Notes: generated by a model not told the origin, from the sequence alone. 37,033 nt of DNA from an uncultured Prevotellaceae bacterium (GCA_947174565.1 CAMWJL010000015.1:1-37033), one strand, 5' to 3'; positions 1-8,084 are shown, counted from the stretch's first letter. A program made the numbers and translations.

Positions 1-427
1 TTTCCTTATACGTCTATATCTCGCGCCAATGCGGATAAAAAAGCCCTGAAGGTGCCTCTCGCTCGCCTCCTTGCCGGATGCTTGCTGCCAGGCTTCCTTC
101 GCCTTCATTACACTCTGCCTGTCGTTCTCGATGGCAATGCGTACAGCTTCCGCGTCCGAGCTGTCCATGATTGGCTTCCGTCCCCGGCGGTCGTGTCTCC
201 AGGCCTTTTACCCCTTCGGACGCGAAGCGCTTCACCCAGGAATTGACCGATATGTGGCTCATTTCGGTCTGTACCCCAACTTCTTTGGAGGTCAAGCCAT
301 TGGCTTTCGGGAGTACTGCGCGGCAGCGCATGCGGTATGCGTGGCTCTTGCCTTGGAGAAAGCCCTCCTCCAGTTGCAGACGTTGTTGGTCTGTCAGTTG
401 TGTAACTTTGATTTTTGCCATAGTCAT
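1..427 (-). pseudogene. IS630-family transposase, N-terminal part, frameshifted and cut by the window edge
   Basis: The minus strand from 427 encodes an IS630-type start (MAKIKVTQLTDQQRLQLEEG) with a helix-turn-helix region (KEVGVQTEMSHISVNSWVKR) that would bind the element ends. The reading frame up to ETRPP (about position 190) then gives nonsense ending in a stop near 14. The family-like continuation (GRKPIMDSSDAEAVRIAIEN, later RYRRIRK) is in another frame and stays open to position 1. The family normally reads ETRPGRGRKP here, so the switch fits a loss of two bases in the G/C run near 182-192. A programmed frameshift is possible but I see no classic slippery heptamer. The DDE catalytic domain would lie left of the window. 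The start could be 427 or the second ATG at 421. Family assignment is secure; loss of function is likely, not proven. Confidence 0.8.
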
Positions 428-534
428 AAGTGTTTATACTTATAACGCACAAAATTACGCAAAAATTATGATATAAACTAATATTTAACATCTACTTATA
501 ATTAATTTAAATAACAACAAAGTTCTATATTATT

Positions 535-1815
535 ATGATAATAGGTTATACGACTGGCGTATATGATATGTTCCATATTGGGCATTTGAATATATTGCGC
601 CGTGCAAAAGAGCAATGTGACTATCTTATAGTTGGCGTAAGTACAGACGAACTGGTGTTGCATGACAAAAATAAAACACCAATTATTCCATTTGAGAATC
701 GTTGCAAAATTATAGAATCTGTAAGATATGTGGATAAGGTCGTACCTCAAATGGATAAGAATAAGTTTGGCGTTTGGGAGAAGTTACATTTCGATAAAAT
801 GTTTGTCGGCTCAGATTGGCAAGGTACGCCACAATGGAATGGTTATGAAAAACAATTTGCAGAAGTTGGCGTAGAAATCGTCTATCTATCCCATACAGAC
901 GGAATATCCTCCAGTTTGCTGCGAGAAAAATTGAATGAGCATGGACATATGAAGAAAGAGTATTCAATAAAAGATATTCAATTCTGTATATTGGGTATCA
1001 TTAAATACTTAGACTCTTTTTGTAAGGAATATAACATCAGATATTATCTTATGGGGGGGTCTGCATTGGGAGCTATGCGGCACGGTGGGTTTATACCCTG
1101 GGATGATGACTTAGATGTCTTTATGACCGTTGAGAATTATACTCGTTTTTTAAAATTGTTTGAGGAAAAAGGCAGTAAAGAGTATTTTTTGCAAAAGGAG
1201 AATAGCAATGATTGGCCTTTATTTCTTAGTAGAGTATGCCTTAATGGAACTACACTTATCAGCGATGAATTTGCTCATAACATGAAGCAACATCATAATG
1301 TATTTGTGGATATAATGTGTCTATATTCCGCTCCTGACAACGAAATAAAACGTAGATTACAATATTATACAGCACAATTACTTCGTATAAACGCTTTGGA
1401 AAGGGCAAATTTTCCACAGGCGGAATGGATTAAATGGGTCGCAATGAAAATTAGTAGAATAGTTGTGAATCGTTGGACACGTAAATCGTTGGAAAACTAT
1501 GTGCATAGCTTTGAAGGAACAAATACTGTGCAGGTGGGGCATTTTTATGGTCGCGCACGTTATCCACAGACAAATTTTATGCGAAAATTTATTGGTAGTG
1601 GGACACCTCGTTATGTAACATTTGAAGATACTCAACTTCCTGTATTCGAAAATGTCGAAGACTATCTGGTGAGTCGCTTTGGAGAACGCTGGATGGATAT
1701 GCCTGACCAAAAGACACGTGATCAATATCCCCCACATTCGAATTTTGTGGATTTAGAGAAAGACTATACTGAATATATGTCGAAAGACAAGAAATCTTGG
1801 ATTTATAAATGTTGA
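535..1815 (+). CDS. Cytidylyltransferase (TagD-like) fused to LicD phosphotransferase
   Basis: A two-domain protein of 426 residues. Residues 1 to about 135 are a nucleotidyltransferase of the glycerol-3-phosphate cytidylyltransferase (TagD) type: GYTTGVYDMFHIGHLN holds the nucleotide-binding HIGH at 14-17, and the GTPQWNGYEKQF stretch is typical. From about residue 145 it is LicD-like: MGGSALGAMRHGG (173-185) followed by IPWDDDLDVF, with the metal-binding acidic cluster WDDD at 189-192. By family knowledge the first domain makes a CDP-activated alcohol or amine (glycerol, ribitol, choline or similar) and the second transfers the phospho-group to a glycan. Both steps in one chain suggest phospho-decoration of surface polysaccharide. 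The substrate cannot be told from sequence. No lipid anchor or membrane segment is evident, so it should act on the cytoplasmic face. A run of seven G lies in the LicD loop. Neighbours are glycosyltransferases on the same strand. Confidence 0.88.
   Translation: MIIGYTTGVYDMFHIGHLNILRRAKEQCDYLIVGVSTDELVLHDKNKTPIIPFENRCKIIESVRYVDKVVPQMDKNKFGVWEKLHFDKMFVGSDWQGTPQWNGYEKQFAEVGVEIVYLSHTDGISSSLLREKLNEHGHMKKEYSIKDIQFCILGIIKYLDSFCKEYNIRYYLMGGSALGAMRHGGFIPWDDDLDVFMTVENYTRFLKLFEEKGSKEYFLQKENSNDWPLFLSRVCLNGTTLISDEFAHNMKQHHNVFVDIMCLYSAPDNEIKRRLQYYTAQLLRINALERANFPQAEWIKWVAMKISRIVVNRWTRKSLENYVHSFEGTNTVQVGHFYGRARYPQTNFMRKFIGSGTPRYVTFEDTQLPVFENVEDYLVSRFGERWMDMPDQKTRDQYPPHSNFVDLEKDYTEYMSKDKKSWIYKC
1053..1059 (+). 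repeat. G7 homopolymer inside the LicD catalytic loop
   Basis: Seven consecutive G encode the two glycines of MGGSALG in the fusion gene. Homopolymeric G tracts in surface-glycan genes are known slippage sites in other bacteria; here the tract is in frame. Slippage by one base would remove most of the LicD domain. Confidence 0.75.
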
Positions 1816-1972
1816 ATTATAATTGCAGATTTTATGTTATAGATTGTATTTTTTGATACTATAATAAATCCAAGAAGTACAATGGGATTTTTTACAATAC
1901 AATTTGTGGAAATTTTGTACATCAGTGAAGAAAAAGCAAATCTTTCATATAGCACAAAAATACAAGAAGTCA

Positions 1973-2935
1973 ATGATGTCATTATTAAAAGAACAATTTA
2001 AAAAGCAAGGTGGATTCAAACTATTAAATGAATATTTGCGGGCTGGAGTCTTGCCGTATGCTTTCAGTCAATTTTTATTGACTGGGAGTTCACAGAAGAG
2101 TTTAGAAATACTACGGCTTGGTATACAGAAAAAAATTCATGACAGATTGCGAAAGAAATATATTCGTATTTTGAAACAGTTTGATACGGATTCTCGTAAT
2201 TTGAAACAATTTTCCGTATCTTCCAATAAAGTTTGGCTCTGTTGGATGCAGGGTCTTGAGAATGCGCCTGCGTTGGTACAAAAATGCTATGATTCTATTA
2301 AAGCAAACTTGCCAGACAGGGAAGTCTTTCTCATAACAGAACAAAACAGGAGAGATTATATAGCTATTCCTGATTATATTGAAGAAAAATATCAAAAAGG
2401 TATTATTACACATACTCATTTCTCGGATTTACTCCGTGTGGCATTATTATGTGAATATGGGGGAACATGGATTGATAGTACTGTATTTTGTTCAGGATCA
2501 AATATACCAAAGTATTTTTTTGACAGTCCGTTTTTTGTTTTTCAAAATTTGAAACCTGGTGCCAATGGAAGTGTTTTGAATCTTTCAAGTTGGTTCATGA
2601 GTTCATGGAGCAACCAAATAATCGTATTGGCCGTTCGAGAATTGCTTTGGGAATACTGGAAACGGAACACACATTTGATTGATTATTTTCTACTTCATCA
2701 TTTCATAATGATTGTGGCTGAATATTATGCCGATGAGTGGAAGAAAATAGTTCAATATCCAAATTCATTTCCACATGTATTGTTACTTATGCTGTTTGAG
2801 CCATTCAATAAAGAAAAATGGGAAAGTATAACCTCTGCTTGTCCGTTTCATAAGCTGACTTATAAGCGTCGTGAAGAAAATATGGTCTCAAAAGGAACCT
2901 ATTATGAATATATAATGAACAATGGAAAAATATAA
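1973..2935 (+). CDS. Capsular polysaccharide synthesis-type glycosyltransferase
   Basis: A 320-residue protein resembling the Caps_synth/GT32-like glycosyltransferases. The core begins at KVWLCWMQGLENAPALVQKC, a typical nucleotide-sugar binding start. It is followed by HTHFSDLLRVALLCEYGG and then WIDSTVF, which takes the place of the DXD-like metal/sugar-nucleotide motif. No signal peptide or clear membrane segment is seen, so a cytoplasmic or peripheral enzyme is expected. The frame is open from a TTG at 1904, but the first ATG is at 1973, directly followed by another ATG; I use 1973. The gene is AT-rich like the one before it and lies 157 bases downstream in the same direction, probably co-transcribed. 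Donor and acceptor sugars are unknown. Confidence 0.82.
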   Translation: MMSLLKEQFKKQGGFKLLNEYLRAGVLPYAFSQFLLTGSSQKSLEILRLGIQKKIHDRLRKKYIRILKQFDTDSRNLKQFSVSSNKVWLCWMQGLENAPALVQKCYDSIKANLPDREVFLITEQNRRDYIAIPDYIEEKYQKGIITHTHFSDLLRVALLCEYGGTWIDSTVFCSGSNIPKYFFDSPFFVFQNLKPGANGSVLNLSSWFMSSWSNQIIVLAVRELLWEYWKRNTHLIDYFLLHHFIMIVAEYYADEWKKIVQYPNSFPHVLLLMLFEPFNKEKWESITSACPFHKLTYKRREENMVSKGTYYEYIMNNGKI

Positions 2936-3058
2936 TTTTAGAATGAAAACTATCTGTGCATATTTTGTAGTTAGTTGGGTAAGACGTTTATGGTGTTCAC
3001 ACAAAGTCTTGTGGTGGAGGATTGCCTGTTAGTGAGATTAACTAAAAAAACAGAAGCA

Positions 3059-4189
3059 ATGAAGATTGTATTTATAAGTACCCGAGGTATTCCTAATAAT
3101 TACGGGGGATTTGAGCAGTTTGCCGAATATATATCAGTAGGATTGGCTGAGCGTGGTCATGATGTAACAGTATATTCTCCTCATTATCATCCTTATAAGA
3201 AGAGTGAATATAAAGGTGTGAAGATTAAACATGTGTACAGTCCTGAATTATGGATGGGCGGTTCTGTGGGCAGTTTCTTCTATGACTACCTTTGTTTGAA
3301 GGATGCATTGAGGAATGAGGACTTTGACATCATATATGAGGCTGGATATACAAGCATCATTCCTGCATACATAAGGTTTGATGTGAAGAACATCCGGAGA
3401 CCTCTGTTTACAACAAACATGGACGGTTTGGAATACAAACGTACCAAGTTCAATCCGATTGTCAGGAGGTTCGTATTTTGGGAGGAGAAGATGGCAGTTA
3501 AGCACAGTCACTTCTTGATTGCCGATAATATGGGTATTCGTGACTACTATAAGGAGAAATATGGCAGAGATAGCAAGTTCCTGGCATATGGTGCAAATAT
3601 CTATGATAACTATGATGCCGAGATATTGAAGGAATGGAATCTTGTCCCAAATGAATATTATCTACTTGTTGCCCGATTGGAGCCCGAGAATAATGTCTAT
3701 ATGGCATTGGAGGGATATAAAGCATCGAAGGAATATGGCAAACGACCTCTAATTATTGTGGGCAAAACAAATACTTCTTATGGTAAAAAGTTGGTGAAGC
3801 TGTATGGTCAAGACCCGTATATTCGTTTTGTTGGAGGTATATATAACTTTGATAAATTAAATAGTGTACGGCATTTCTCTTTTGCCTATTTTCACGGTCA
3901 TAGTGTAGGTGGCACAAATCCTTCACTACTTGAAGCGATGGCATCTAATTGTTTTATTCTATCTCATGATAATATCTTTAATAAGGCTGTATTACGAGAT
4001 AATGCGATTTACTACAATTCATCACAAGTTGTAACCTCGCTTCTTGATTCTATTGATGATATGGTTATATTGTGTAAGGAAAAATATATCAAAAACAATC
4101 TTGAGGTGATTCGCGAAGAATACTCTTGGGAGAAGCTTGTGGATGAACATGAGAAGTATTTTAAGTGGATGTTGGAGCAGAAAAGATAA
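3059..4189 (+). CDS. GT4 glycosyltransferase with DUF1972-type N-terminus (rhamnosyltransferase-like)
   Basis: A 376-residue glycosyltransferase. The N-terminus MKIVFISTRGIPNNYGGFEQ is typical of the DUF1972 group of family GT4 enzymes, many annotated as rhamnosyltransferases. The C-terminal Rossmann lobe contains YYLLVARLEPENN and HGHSVGGTNPSLLEAMA, whose glutamate belongs to the EX7E-type donor-binding motif. It should add a sugar to a lipid-linked oligosaccharide at the inner face of the membrane. The frame is open from a TTG at 2975, but the 28 residues before Met at 3059 look non-coding and the family starts at MKIVF, so 3059 is preferred. It is part of the surface-glycan locus; sugar specificity is not decidable. 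Confidence 0.88.
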   Translation: MKIVFISTRGIPNNYGGFEQFAEYISVGLAERGHDVTVYSPHYHPYKKSEYKGVKIKHVYSPELWMGGSVGSFFYDYLCLKDALRNEDFDIIYEAGYTSIIPAYIRFDVKNIRRPLFTTNMDGLEYKRTKFNPIVRRFVFWEEKMAVKHSHFLIADNMGIRDYYKEKYGRDSKFLAYGANIYDNYDAEILKEWNLVPNEYYLLVARLEPENNVYMALEGYKASKEYGKRPLIIVGKTNTSYGKKLVKLYGQDPYIRFVGGIYNFDKLNSVRHFSFAYFHGHSVGGTNPSLLEAMASNCFILSHDNIFNKAVLRDNAIYYNSSQVVTSLLDSIDDMVILCKEKYIKNNLEVIREEYSWEKLVDEHEKYFKWMLEQKR

Positions 4190-4387
4190 TTATTAGTTGA
4201 AATTTGTATTATAGATGATTTACATTCCATCTACTCTTGTGTAAGACAAATAGCAAAAAACAAGGACGTGGCTTTTCTATATCAAACTGATGCTTTGAGT
4301 TTTTTTACGTATTGAGAACGAAATGGCTCAGTATTTTTCCGTGTTGAAAAGTGGAGGTGCTTTTCGAGGAAGTACAGCAAAATCCTG
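4190..4387 (+). pseudogene. Open frame without start codon, decayed coding remnant, unrecognised
   Basis: Directly after the TAA of the GT4 gene the same frame stays open for 65 codons with protein-like content (for example DVAFLYQTDALSFLRIENE and YFSVLKSGGAFRGSTAKS) and ends in TGA at 4385-4387. There is no ATG before the middle of the stretch. I do not recognise the family. It could be the remnant of a deleted glycan-locus gene or simply a chance open frame in AT-rich DNA. Confidence 0.35.
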
Positions 4388-4388
4388 A

Positions 4389-4487
4389 CCAAATAATTAT
4401 GATATATCTTATGACATGCGCAAATATGACTGGGAGGCGATATCGGACCAAGTTCTACTCGTGTACCGTCGTTTAATGAGGGAATAG
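4389..4487 (+). pseudogene. C-terminal remnant of a GT4-type glycosyltransferase
   Basis: Read from 4389 the frame gives PNNYDISYDMRKYDW and then EAISDQVLLVYRRLMRE, ending in TAG at 4485-4487. This is the pattern seen at the C-terminus of GT4 enzymes (a YDW..I...V..VYR.L ending). The rest of such a gene is missing; upstream is a stop in frame, although another frame reads EVLFEEVQQNPD just before. The remnant ends exactly one base before the ATG of the next gene, which suggests that a full glycosyltransferase once stood here in the same operon. Confidence 0.55.
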
Positions 4488-5591
4488 ATGGAAGAAGTAT
4501 TCTTTGACATGTTGAGGATAGCGATAGGTCGAAGTCGGAATCTGTCAACCATTCCCACGGACGAGGAATGGCGGTGCTTGTATGACACGGCAAGGAAGCA
4601 GTCGTTGTTGGGCGTTTTGTTTTATGGCATTCAGAGAAGTGGCATACGCTTGGACAAGGATTTGTTGTTGAAATGGTTTCTTGCGAGCGAGCAGATAAAG
4701 CAGTGCAATCAGAAAGCAAACAAGGCGGCGGTGGAATTGGTGCAATCCTTTCGAGGCAATGGTTTCAGGACGTGTATATTGAAGGGACAGGGAAACACGC
4801 TCAACTATCCGGAGTCTTATATCAGGACAAGTGGAGACATAGACGTTTGGGTGGAAGGCGGATGTGAGAAGGTGTTGAATTGGGTACGAGAGCGTGTCGG
4901 AAAGCAAAAGTTTTGCTATCACCACATCGAGTTTAAGAAAATAGGTGGTGTGGAAGTGGAGGTGCATTATCGCCCATCATTCATGAACAACCTGATTCAC
5001 AATAGGAGGATGCAACGGTGGTTTGAACGTGTTGCGGATGAGCAATTCCGTCATGAGGTGGAGCTTCCCGATGGAGTCGGGAAGGTGTGCGTGCCAACTA
5101 ATGCGTTCAACCGCATTTATCAGATGGCGCACATCTCGAACCATTTCTTCCACGAGGGGATAGGATTCCGTCAAATGTTGGACTACTATTTTGTGTTGCG
5201 TCAGGGATTTACGGAAGAGGAAAGAGTACGTGACGCTCGATTGTTGAAGCACTTTGGATTATATAAGATGGCATCTGCTGTGATGTATGTGCTACAGGAA
5301 TCTCTTGGCATGGAGTTGGAACTCATGATTGTTCCTGCCAATGAGAAATTGGGACGATTTTTGATGGACGAGATATTGGAGGCGGGTAACTTTGGGCAGC
5401 ACGATAGCCGCACGAGATATGGACGGGGAAGGTGGGTGACGAATGTGCAGAGGCTGAAGCGTGATATGCGTTTGGTGAGGTACTTTCCCTCTGAGTGTTT
5501 GTGGGAACCTGTATTCAGAATATGGCATTGGGGGTGGAGGAAAAGATCTTCACTTTTGGTATCTAAGAAGAAATCGAGTTTATGTATATGA
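4488..5591 (+). CDS. Nucleotidyltransferase-family protein (PF14907-like)
   Basis: A 367-residue protein resembling the uncharacterised nucleotidyltransferases of the NTP_transf_5 type. The diagnostic stretch is CILKGQGNTLNYP followed by RTSGDIDVWVEGG, where GDIDVWV gives the two metal-binding aspartates of the Pol-beta superfamily; EVEVHYRP further on may supply a third acidic position. An N-terminal helical part (ARKQSLLGVLFYGIQRSG) is also usual in the family. The ATG follows immediately after the TAG of the decayed glycosyltransferase remnant, so it probably was translationally coupled to it. It is the last gene of the glycan locus and is followed by a strong terminator. The biochemical role of the family is not established; members often sit in capsule or lasso/PqqD-type loci. 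Confidence 0.75.
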   Translation: MEEVFFDMLRIAIGRSRNLSTIPTDEEWRCLYDTARKQSLLGVLFYGIQRSGIRLDKDLLLKWFLASEQIKQCNQKANKAAVELVQSFRGNGFRTCILKGQGNTLNYPESYIRTSGDIDVWVEGGCEKVLNWVRERVGKQKFCYHHIEFKKIGGVEVEVHYRPSFMNNLIHNRRMQRWFERVADEQFRHEVELPDGVGKVCVPTNAFNRIYQMAHISNHFFHEGIGFRQMLDYYFVLRQGFTEEERVRDARLLKHFGLYKMASAVMYVLQESLGMELELMIVPANEKLGRFLMDEILEAGNFGQHDSRTRYGRGRWVTNVQRLKRDMRLVRYFPSECLWEPVFRIWHWGWRKRSSLLVSKKKSSLCI

Positions 5592-5650
5592 AAACTTGCA
5601 TTTGCAAGTTTTGAAAGCCCTGTGGTGAGAAACCACAGGGCTTTTTTGTT
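5590..5650 (+). terminator. Rho-independent terminator of the surface-glycan locus
   Basis: A 12-bp perfect stem (5615-5626 with 5632-5643, loop GAGAA) is followed by a T-rich run to about 5653. Just upstream, 5590-5611 forms a second perfect palindrome (AAAACTTGCA arms). Together they close the 535-5591 transcription unit. Confidence 0.9.
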
Positions 5651-5717
5651 TTTAGTCGGGAAGGTCTTATATCTGTTGTAAGGGGCTTCGGTGTGTAGTG
5701 TGGTTTTATAGCCTTAA

Positions 5718-5783
5718 AATCGGAGTCCCCGACATCGGTCAGGCGATGTCGGGGACTCCGATTGGTCGATGTCGGGGACATCG
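5718..5783. repeat. Modular palindromic repeat, copy 1 (three 17-nt units, 23-nt period)
   Basis: Three units of the form CGRNGTCSSSGACNYCG occupy 5721-5737, 5744-5760 and 5767-5783, separated by two 6-nt spacers (GTCAGG, ATTGGT). The first two, with flanks, make a perfect 20-bp inverted repeat (5718-5737 with 5744-5763). The third is itself palindromic (CGATGTC GGG GACATCG). It lies between the locus terminator and the 3' end of the carbon-nitrogen hydrolase gene. A related element lies at 20214-20282. Confidence 0.88.
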
Positions 5784-5810
5784 TTTTGGGGGGACTTTTT
5801 ATGGGGGAGG

Positions 5811-6689
5811 TTAGTTGTCGATAAATCGTTGGTTGATTGATGAATATTCGTCGATGCGGCGGTCGCGAAGGAAGGGCCACCAGCGGCGCACGTTTTCGCT
5901 GCGTTGGAGGTCGATGTCAACCACTTGTATGACTTCTTCATTTTCTGGAGCTTGGTAGAGAAGTTCGCCTTGTGGACCTGCTACGAAGCTGGACCCCCAG
6001 AACTGGATGCCATGAGTTTGACCTGATGGGTCGGGTTCGTGACCTGTGCGATTTACGGCGATGATGGGCAGCCCGTTGGCGACGGCATGGCCACGTTGCA
6101 CGGTTATCCAAGCTTCGCGTTGGCGTTGTTGCTCTTCGGGGGTGTCGGACGATTCATAGCCGATGGCAGTGGGGTAAATGAGGAGTTCTGCGCCTTGCAG
6201 TGCCATGAGGCGTGCTCCTTCGGGATACCATTGGTCCCAGCACACCTGCACTCCCAGCCGTCCTACACTTGTTTGGATGGGATGGAATCCGAGGTCGCCT
6301 GGGGTGAAATAGAATTTCTCGTAGTAGGCGGGGTCGTCGGGAATGTGCATTTTGCGGTATTTGCCAGCGATGGAACCGTCTTTTTCCAGCACTACGGCTG
6401 TGTTGTGGTAAAGTCCTGGCGCACGACGTTCAAAGAGTGAGGTGACGATGACAATGCCCAGTTCCTTCGCCAGTTGCCCGTATAGTTCAGTGGATGGGCC
6501 TGGAATGGGTTCGGCCAAGTCGAACTGGGCGGTGTCTTCTGTTTGACAGAAGTAGAGGGAGTTGTGCAGCTCTTGCAGGACGACGAGTTGTGCGCCTTGT
6601 TGGGCTGCCTTGCGAATGGCCTCACAGAGGTGGGCTTGGTTTTGTTGTGTGCTTTCTCCACACGCACGTTGGATGATTCCTACTTTCAT
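5811..6689 (-). CDS. aguB: Carbon-nitrogen hydrolase, probable N-carbamoylputrescine amidase
   Basis: A 292-residue nitrilase-superfamily enzyme. The catalytic Glu-Lys-Cys triad is visible in VVLQELHNSLYF, GKYRKMHIPDD and GVQVCWDQWYPE. The signature CWDQWYPEGAR and the IPDDPAYYEKFYFTPGD stretch match N-carbamoylputrescine amidases, which convert N-carbamoylputrescine to putrescine, CO2 and ammonia in the agmatine route to polyamines. Start chosen at MKVGIIQ (6689); an in-frame ATG at 6698 would lie almost at the predicted transcription start. The agmatine deiminase partner (aguA), often adjacent in related genomes, is not in this window. The gene is divergent from the aminotransferase. The long open frame extending further right is antisense to that gene and is not real. 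Confidence 0.88.
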   Translation of the reverse strand: MKVGIIQRACGESTQQNQAHLCEAIRKAAQQGAQLVVLQELHNSLYFCQTEDTAQFDLAEPIPGPSTELYGQLAKELGIVIVTSLFERRAPGLYHNTAVVLEKDGSIAGKYRKMHIPDDPAYYEKFYFTPGDLGFHPIQTSVGRLGVQVCWDQWYPEGARLMALQGAELLIYPTAIGYESSDTPEEQQRQREAWITVQRGHAVANGLPIIAVNRTGHEPDPSGQTHGIQFWGSSFVAGPQGELLYQAPENEEVIQVVDIDLQRSENVRRWWPFLRDRRIDEYSSINQRFIDN

Positions 6690-6706
6690 GTTGAACATTT
6701 TGGCGA

Positions 6707-6714
6707 CAAATGTA
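6707..6714 (-). promoter_or_regulatory. Bacteroidetes-type -7 element for the carbon-nitrogen hydrolase gene
   Basis: On the minus strand the sequence reads TACATTTG, matching TANNTTTG, 18 bases ahead of the ATG at 6689. I do not see a well-spaced -33 TTTG. Confidence 0.45.
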
Positions 6715-6757
6715 TGATTTTTTCTTGGGATGTGGGTGGTTTGCGACAAGATTTTTG

Positions 6758-6765
6758 TACCTTTG
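6758..6765 (+). promoter_or_regulatory. Bacteroidetes-type -7 element for the aminotransferase gene
   Basis: TACCTTTG matches TANNTTTG and lies 33 bases before the ATG at 6798. A TTTG at 6740-6743 is closer than the usual spacing, so only the -7 box is firm. Confidence 0.5.
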
Positions 6766-6797
6766 CAGATAATTTGAAACAATTTATCTGAACAGAT

Positions 6798-8006
6798 ATG
6801 CCCCAAATATCCATACGAGGAACGGAAATGCCCAGTTCGCCCATTCGCAAACTGGCTCCGTTGGCAGAAGACGCCAAGAAGCGTGGCGTGAAGGTTTATC
6901 ATCTGAACATTGGACAACCTGACCTGCCCACTCCTCAGGTGGCACTTGATGCCATTAAGAACATTGACCGCAAGATTCTGGAGTACAGCCCTTCGCAGGG
7001 CTACCGCAGCTATCGTGAGAAACTGGTGGGTTACTATGCTAAGTTTGACATTCATTTGACGGCTGATGACATCATCATCACCAGCGGTGGGTCTGAGGCA
7101 GTGCTTTTCTCGTTTTTGGCTTGTCTGAATCCTGGTGACGAAATTATTGTGCCTGAACCTGCATACGCCAACTACATGGCGTTTGCTATCTCGGCAGGTG
7201 CTGTAATCCGTACCATTGCTACCACCATTGAGGAGGGTTTTTCTCTGCCCAAAGTGGAGAAATTTGAGGAACTTATCAACGAGCGCACTCGTGCCATCCT
7301 CATCTGCAATCCCAACAACCCGACGGGGTATCTCTATACACGCCGTGAGATGAACCAAATTCGCGACCTTGTGAAGAAGTACGACCTTTATCTCTTTTCT
7401 GACGAGGTTTATCGCGAGTTCATCTACACGGGTTCTCCTTATATCTCGGCTTGCCATTTGGACGGCATCGAGCAGAACGTGGTGCTGATTGATTCCGTGT
7501 CGAAGCGTTACAGCGAGTGTGGCATCCGTATCGGTGCGCTCATTACGAAGAATGAGGAAATCCGCAAGGCTGTGATGAAGTTCTGTCAGGCACGTCTTTC
7601 TCCGCCACTGATTGGTCAGATTGCGGCAGAGGCAAGTCTTGATGCACCAGAGGAGTATAGCCGTGATATCTACGATGAGTATGTGGAACGACGCAAATGT
7701 CTCATTGACGGCTTGAACCGCATCCCTGGTGTGTATTCGCCCATTCCGATGGGAGCTTTTTACACGGTGGCAAAGTTGCCCGTCGATGACTGCGAGAAGT
7801 TCTGTGCATGGTGTCTTTCCGACTTCAACTACGAGGGTGAGACCGTGATGATGGCTCCAGCATCGGGCTTTTACACCACGTCTGGTGCAGGCAAGAACGA
7901 GGTGCGTATTGCCTATGTGCTGAAAAAGGAAGACCTTGTGAGGGCACTCTTTGTGCTGAGAAAGGCTTTGGAGGCTTATCCAGGGAGAATTTCAGTTAAT
8001 AATTAG
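6798..8006 (+). CDS. Class I/II PLP-dependent aminotransferase (aspartate aminotransferase-like)
   Basis: A 402-residue fold-type I aminotransferase. Visible landmarks are NIGQPDLPTP near the N-terminus, YSPSQGYRSYRE, GGSEAVLFSF at the phosphate-binding loop, the substrate/PLP motif NPNNPTGYLY, SDEVYREF carrying the PLP-ring aspartate, SVSKRYSECGIRIG with the Schiff-base lysine, and NEVRIAYV with the carboxylate-binding arginine. This is the pattern of the aspartate/aromatic aminotransferase class; the exact amino acid is not decidable. The N-terminal extension before MPSSPIRKL is common in Bacteroidetes members. Transcribed away from the carbon-nitrogen hydrolase gene with its own -7 element. 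Confidence 0.88.
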   Translation: MPQISIRGTEMPSSPIRKLAPLAEDAKKRGVKVYHLNIGQPDLPTPQVALDAIKNIDRKILEYSPSQGYRSYREKLVGYYAKFDIHLTADDIIITSGGSEAVLFSFLACLNPGDEIIVPEPAYANYMAFAISAGAVIRTIATTIEEGFSLPKVEKFEELINERTRAILICNPNNPTGYLYTRREMNQIRDLVKKYDLYLFSDEVYREFIYTGSPYISACHLDGIEQNVVLIDSVSKRYSECGIRIGALITKNEEIRKAVMKFCQARLSPPLIGQIAAEASLDAPEEYSRDIYDEYVERRKCLIDGLNRIPGVYSPIPMGAFYTVAKLPVDDCEKFCAWCLSDFNYEGETVMMAPASGFYTTSGAGKNEVRIAYVLKKEDLVRALFVLRKALEAYPGRISVNN

Positions 8007-8084
8007 CAGGTTGTATGCGGGTAGGAAATATCGCATGAGTCAAGTTATAAAGTGTTAAGAGTTAGCTGTTGAGCAAAAACGGTC

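Noticed and set aside
6690-7457. Extension of the minus-strand carbon-nitrogen hydrolase frame to 548 residues
   Set aside because: The extra part is antisense to the aminotransferase gene, which has all its motifs; the hydrolase starts at MKVGIIQ.
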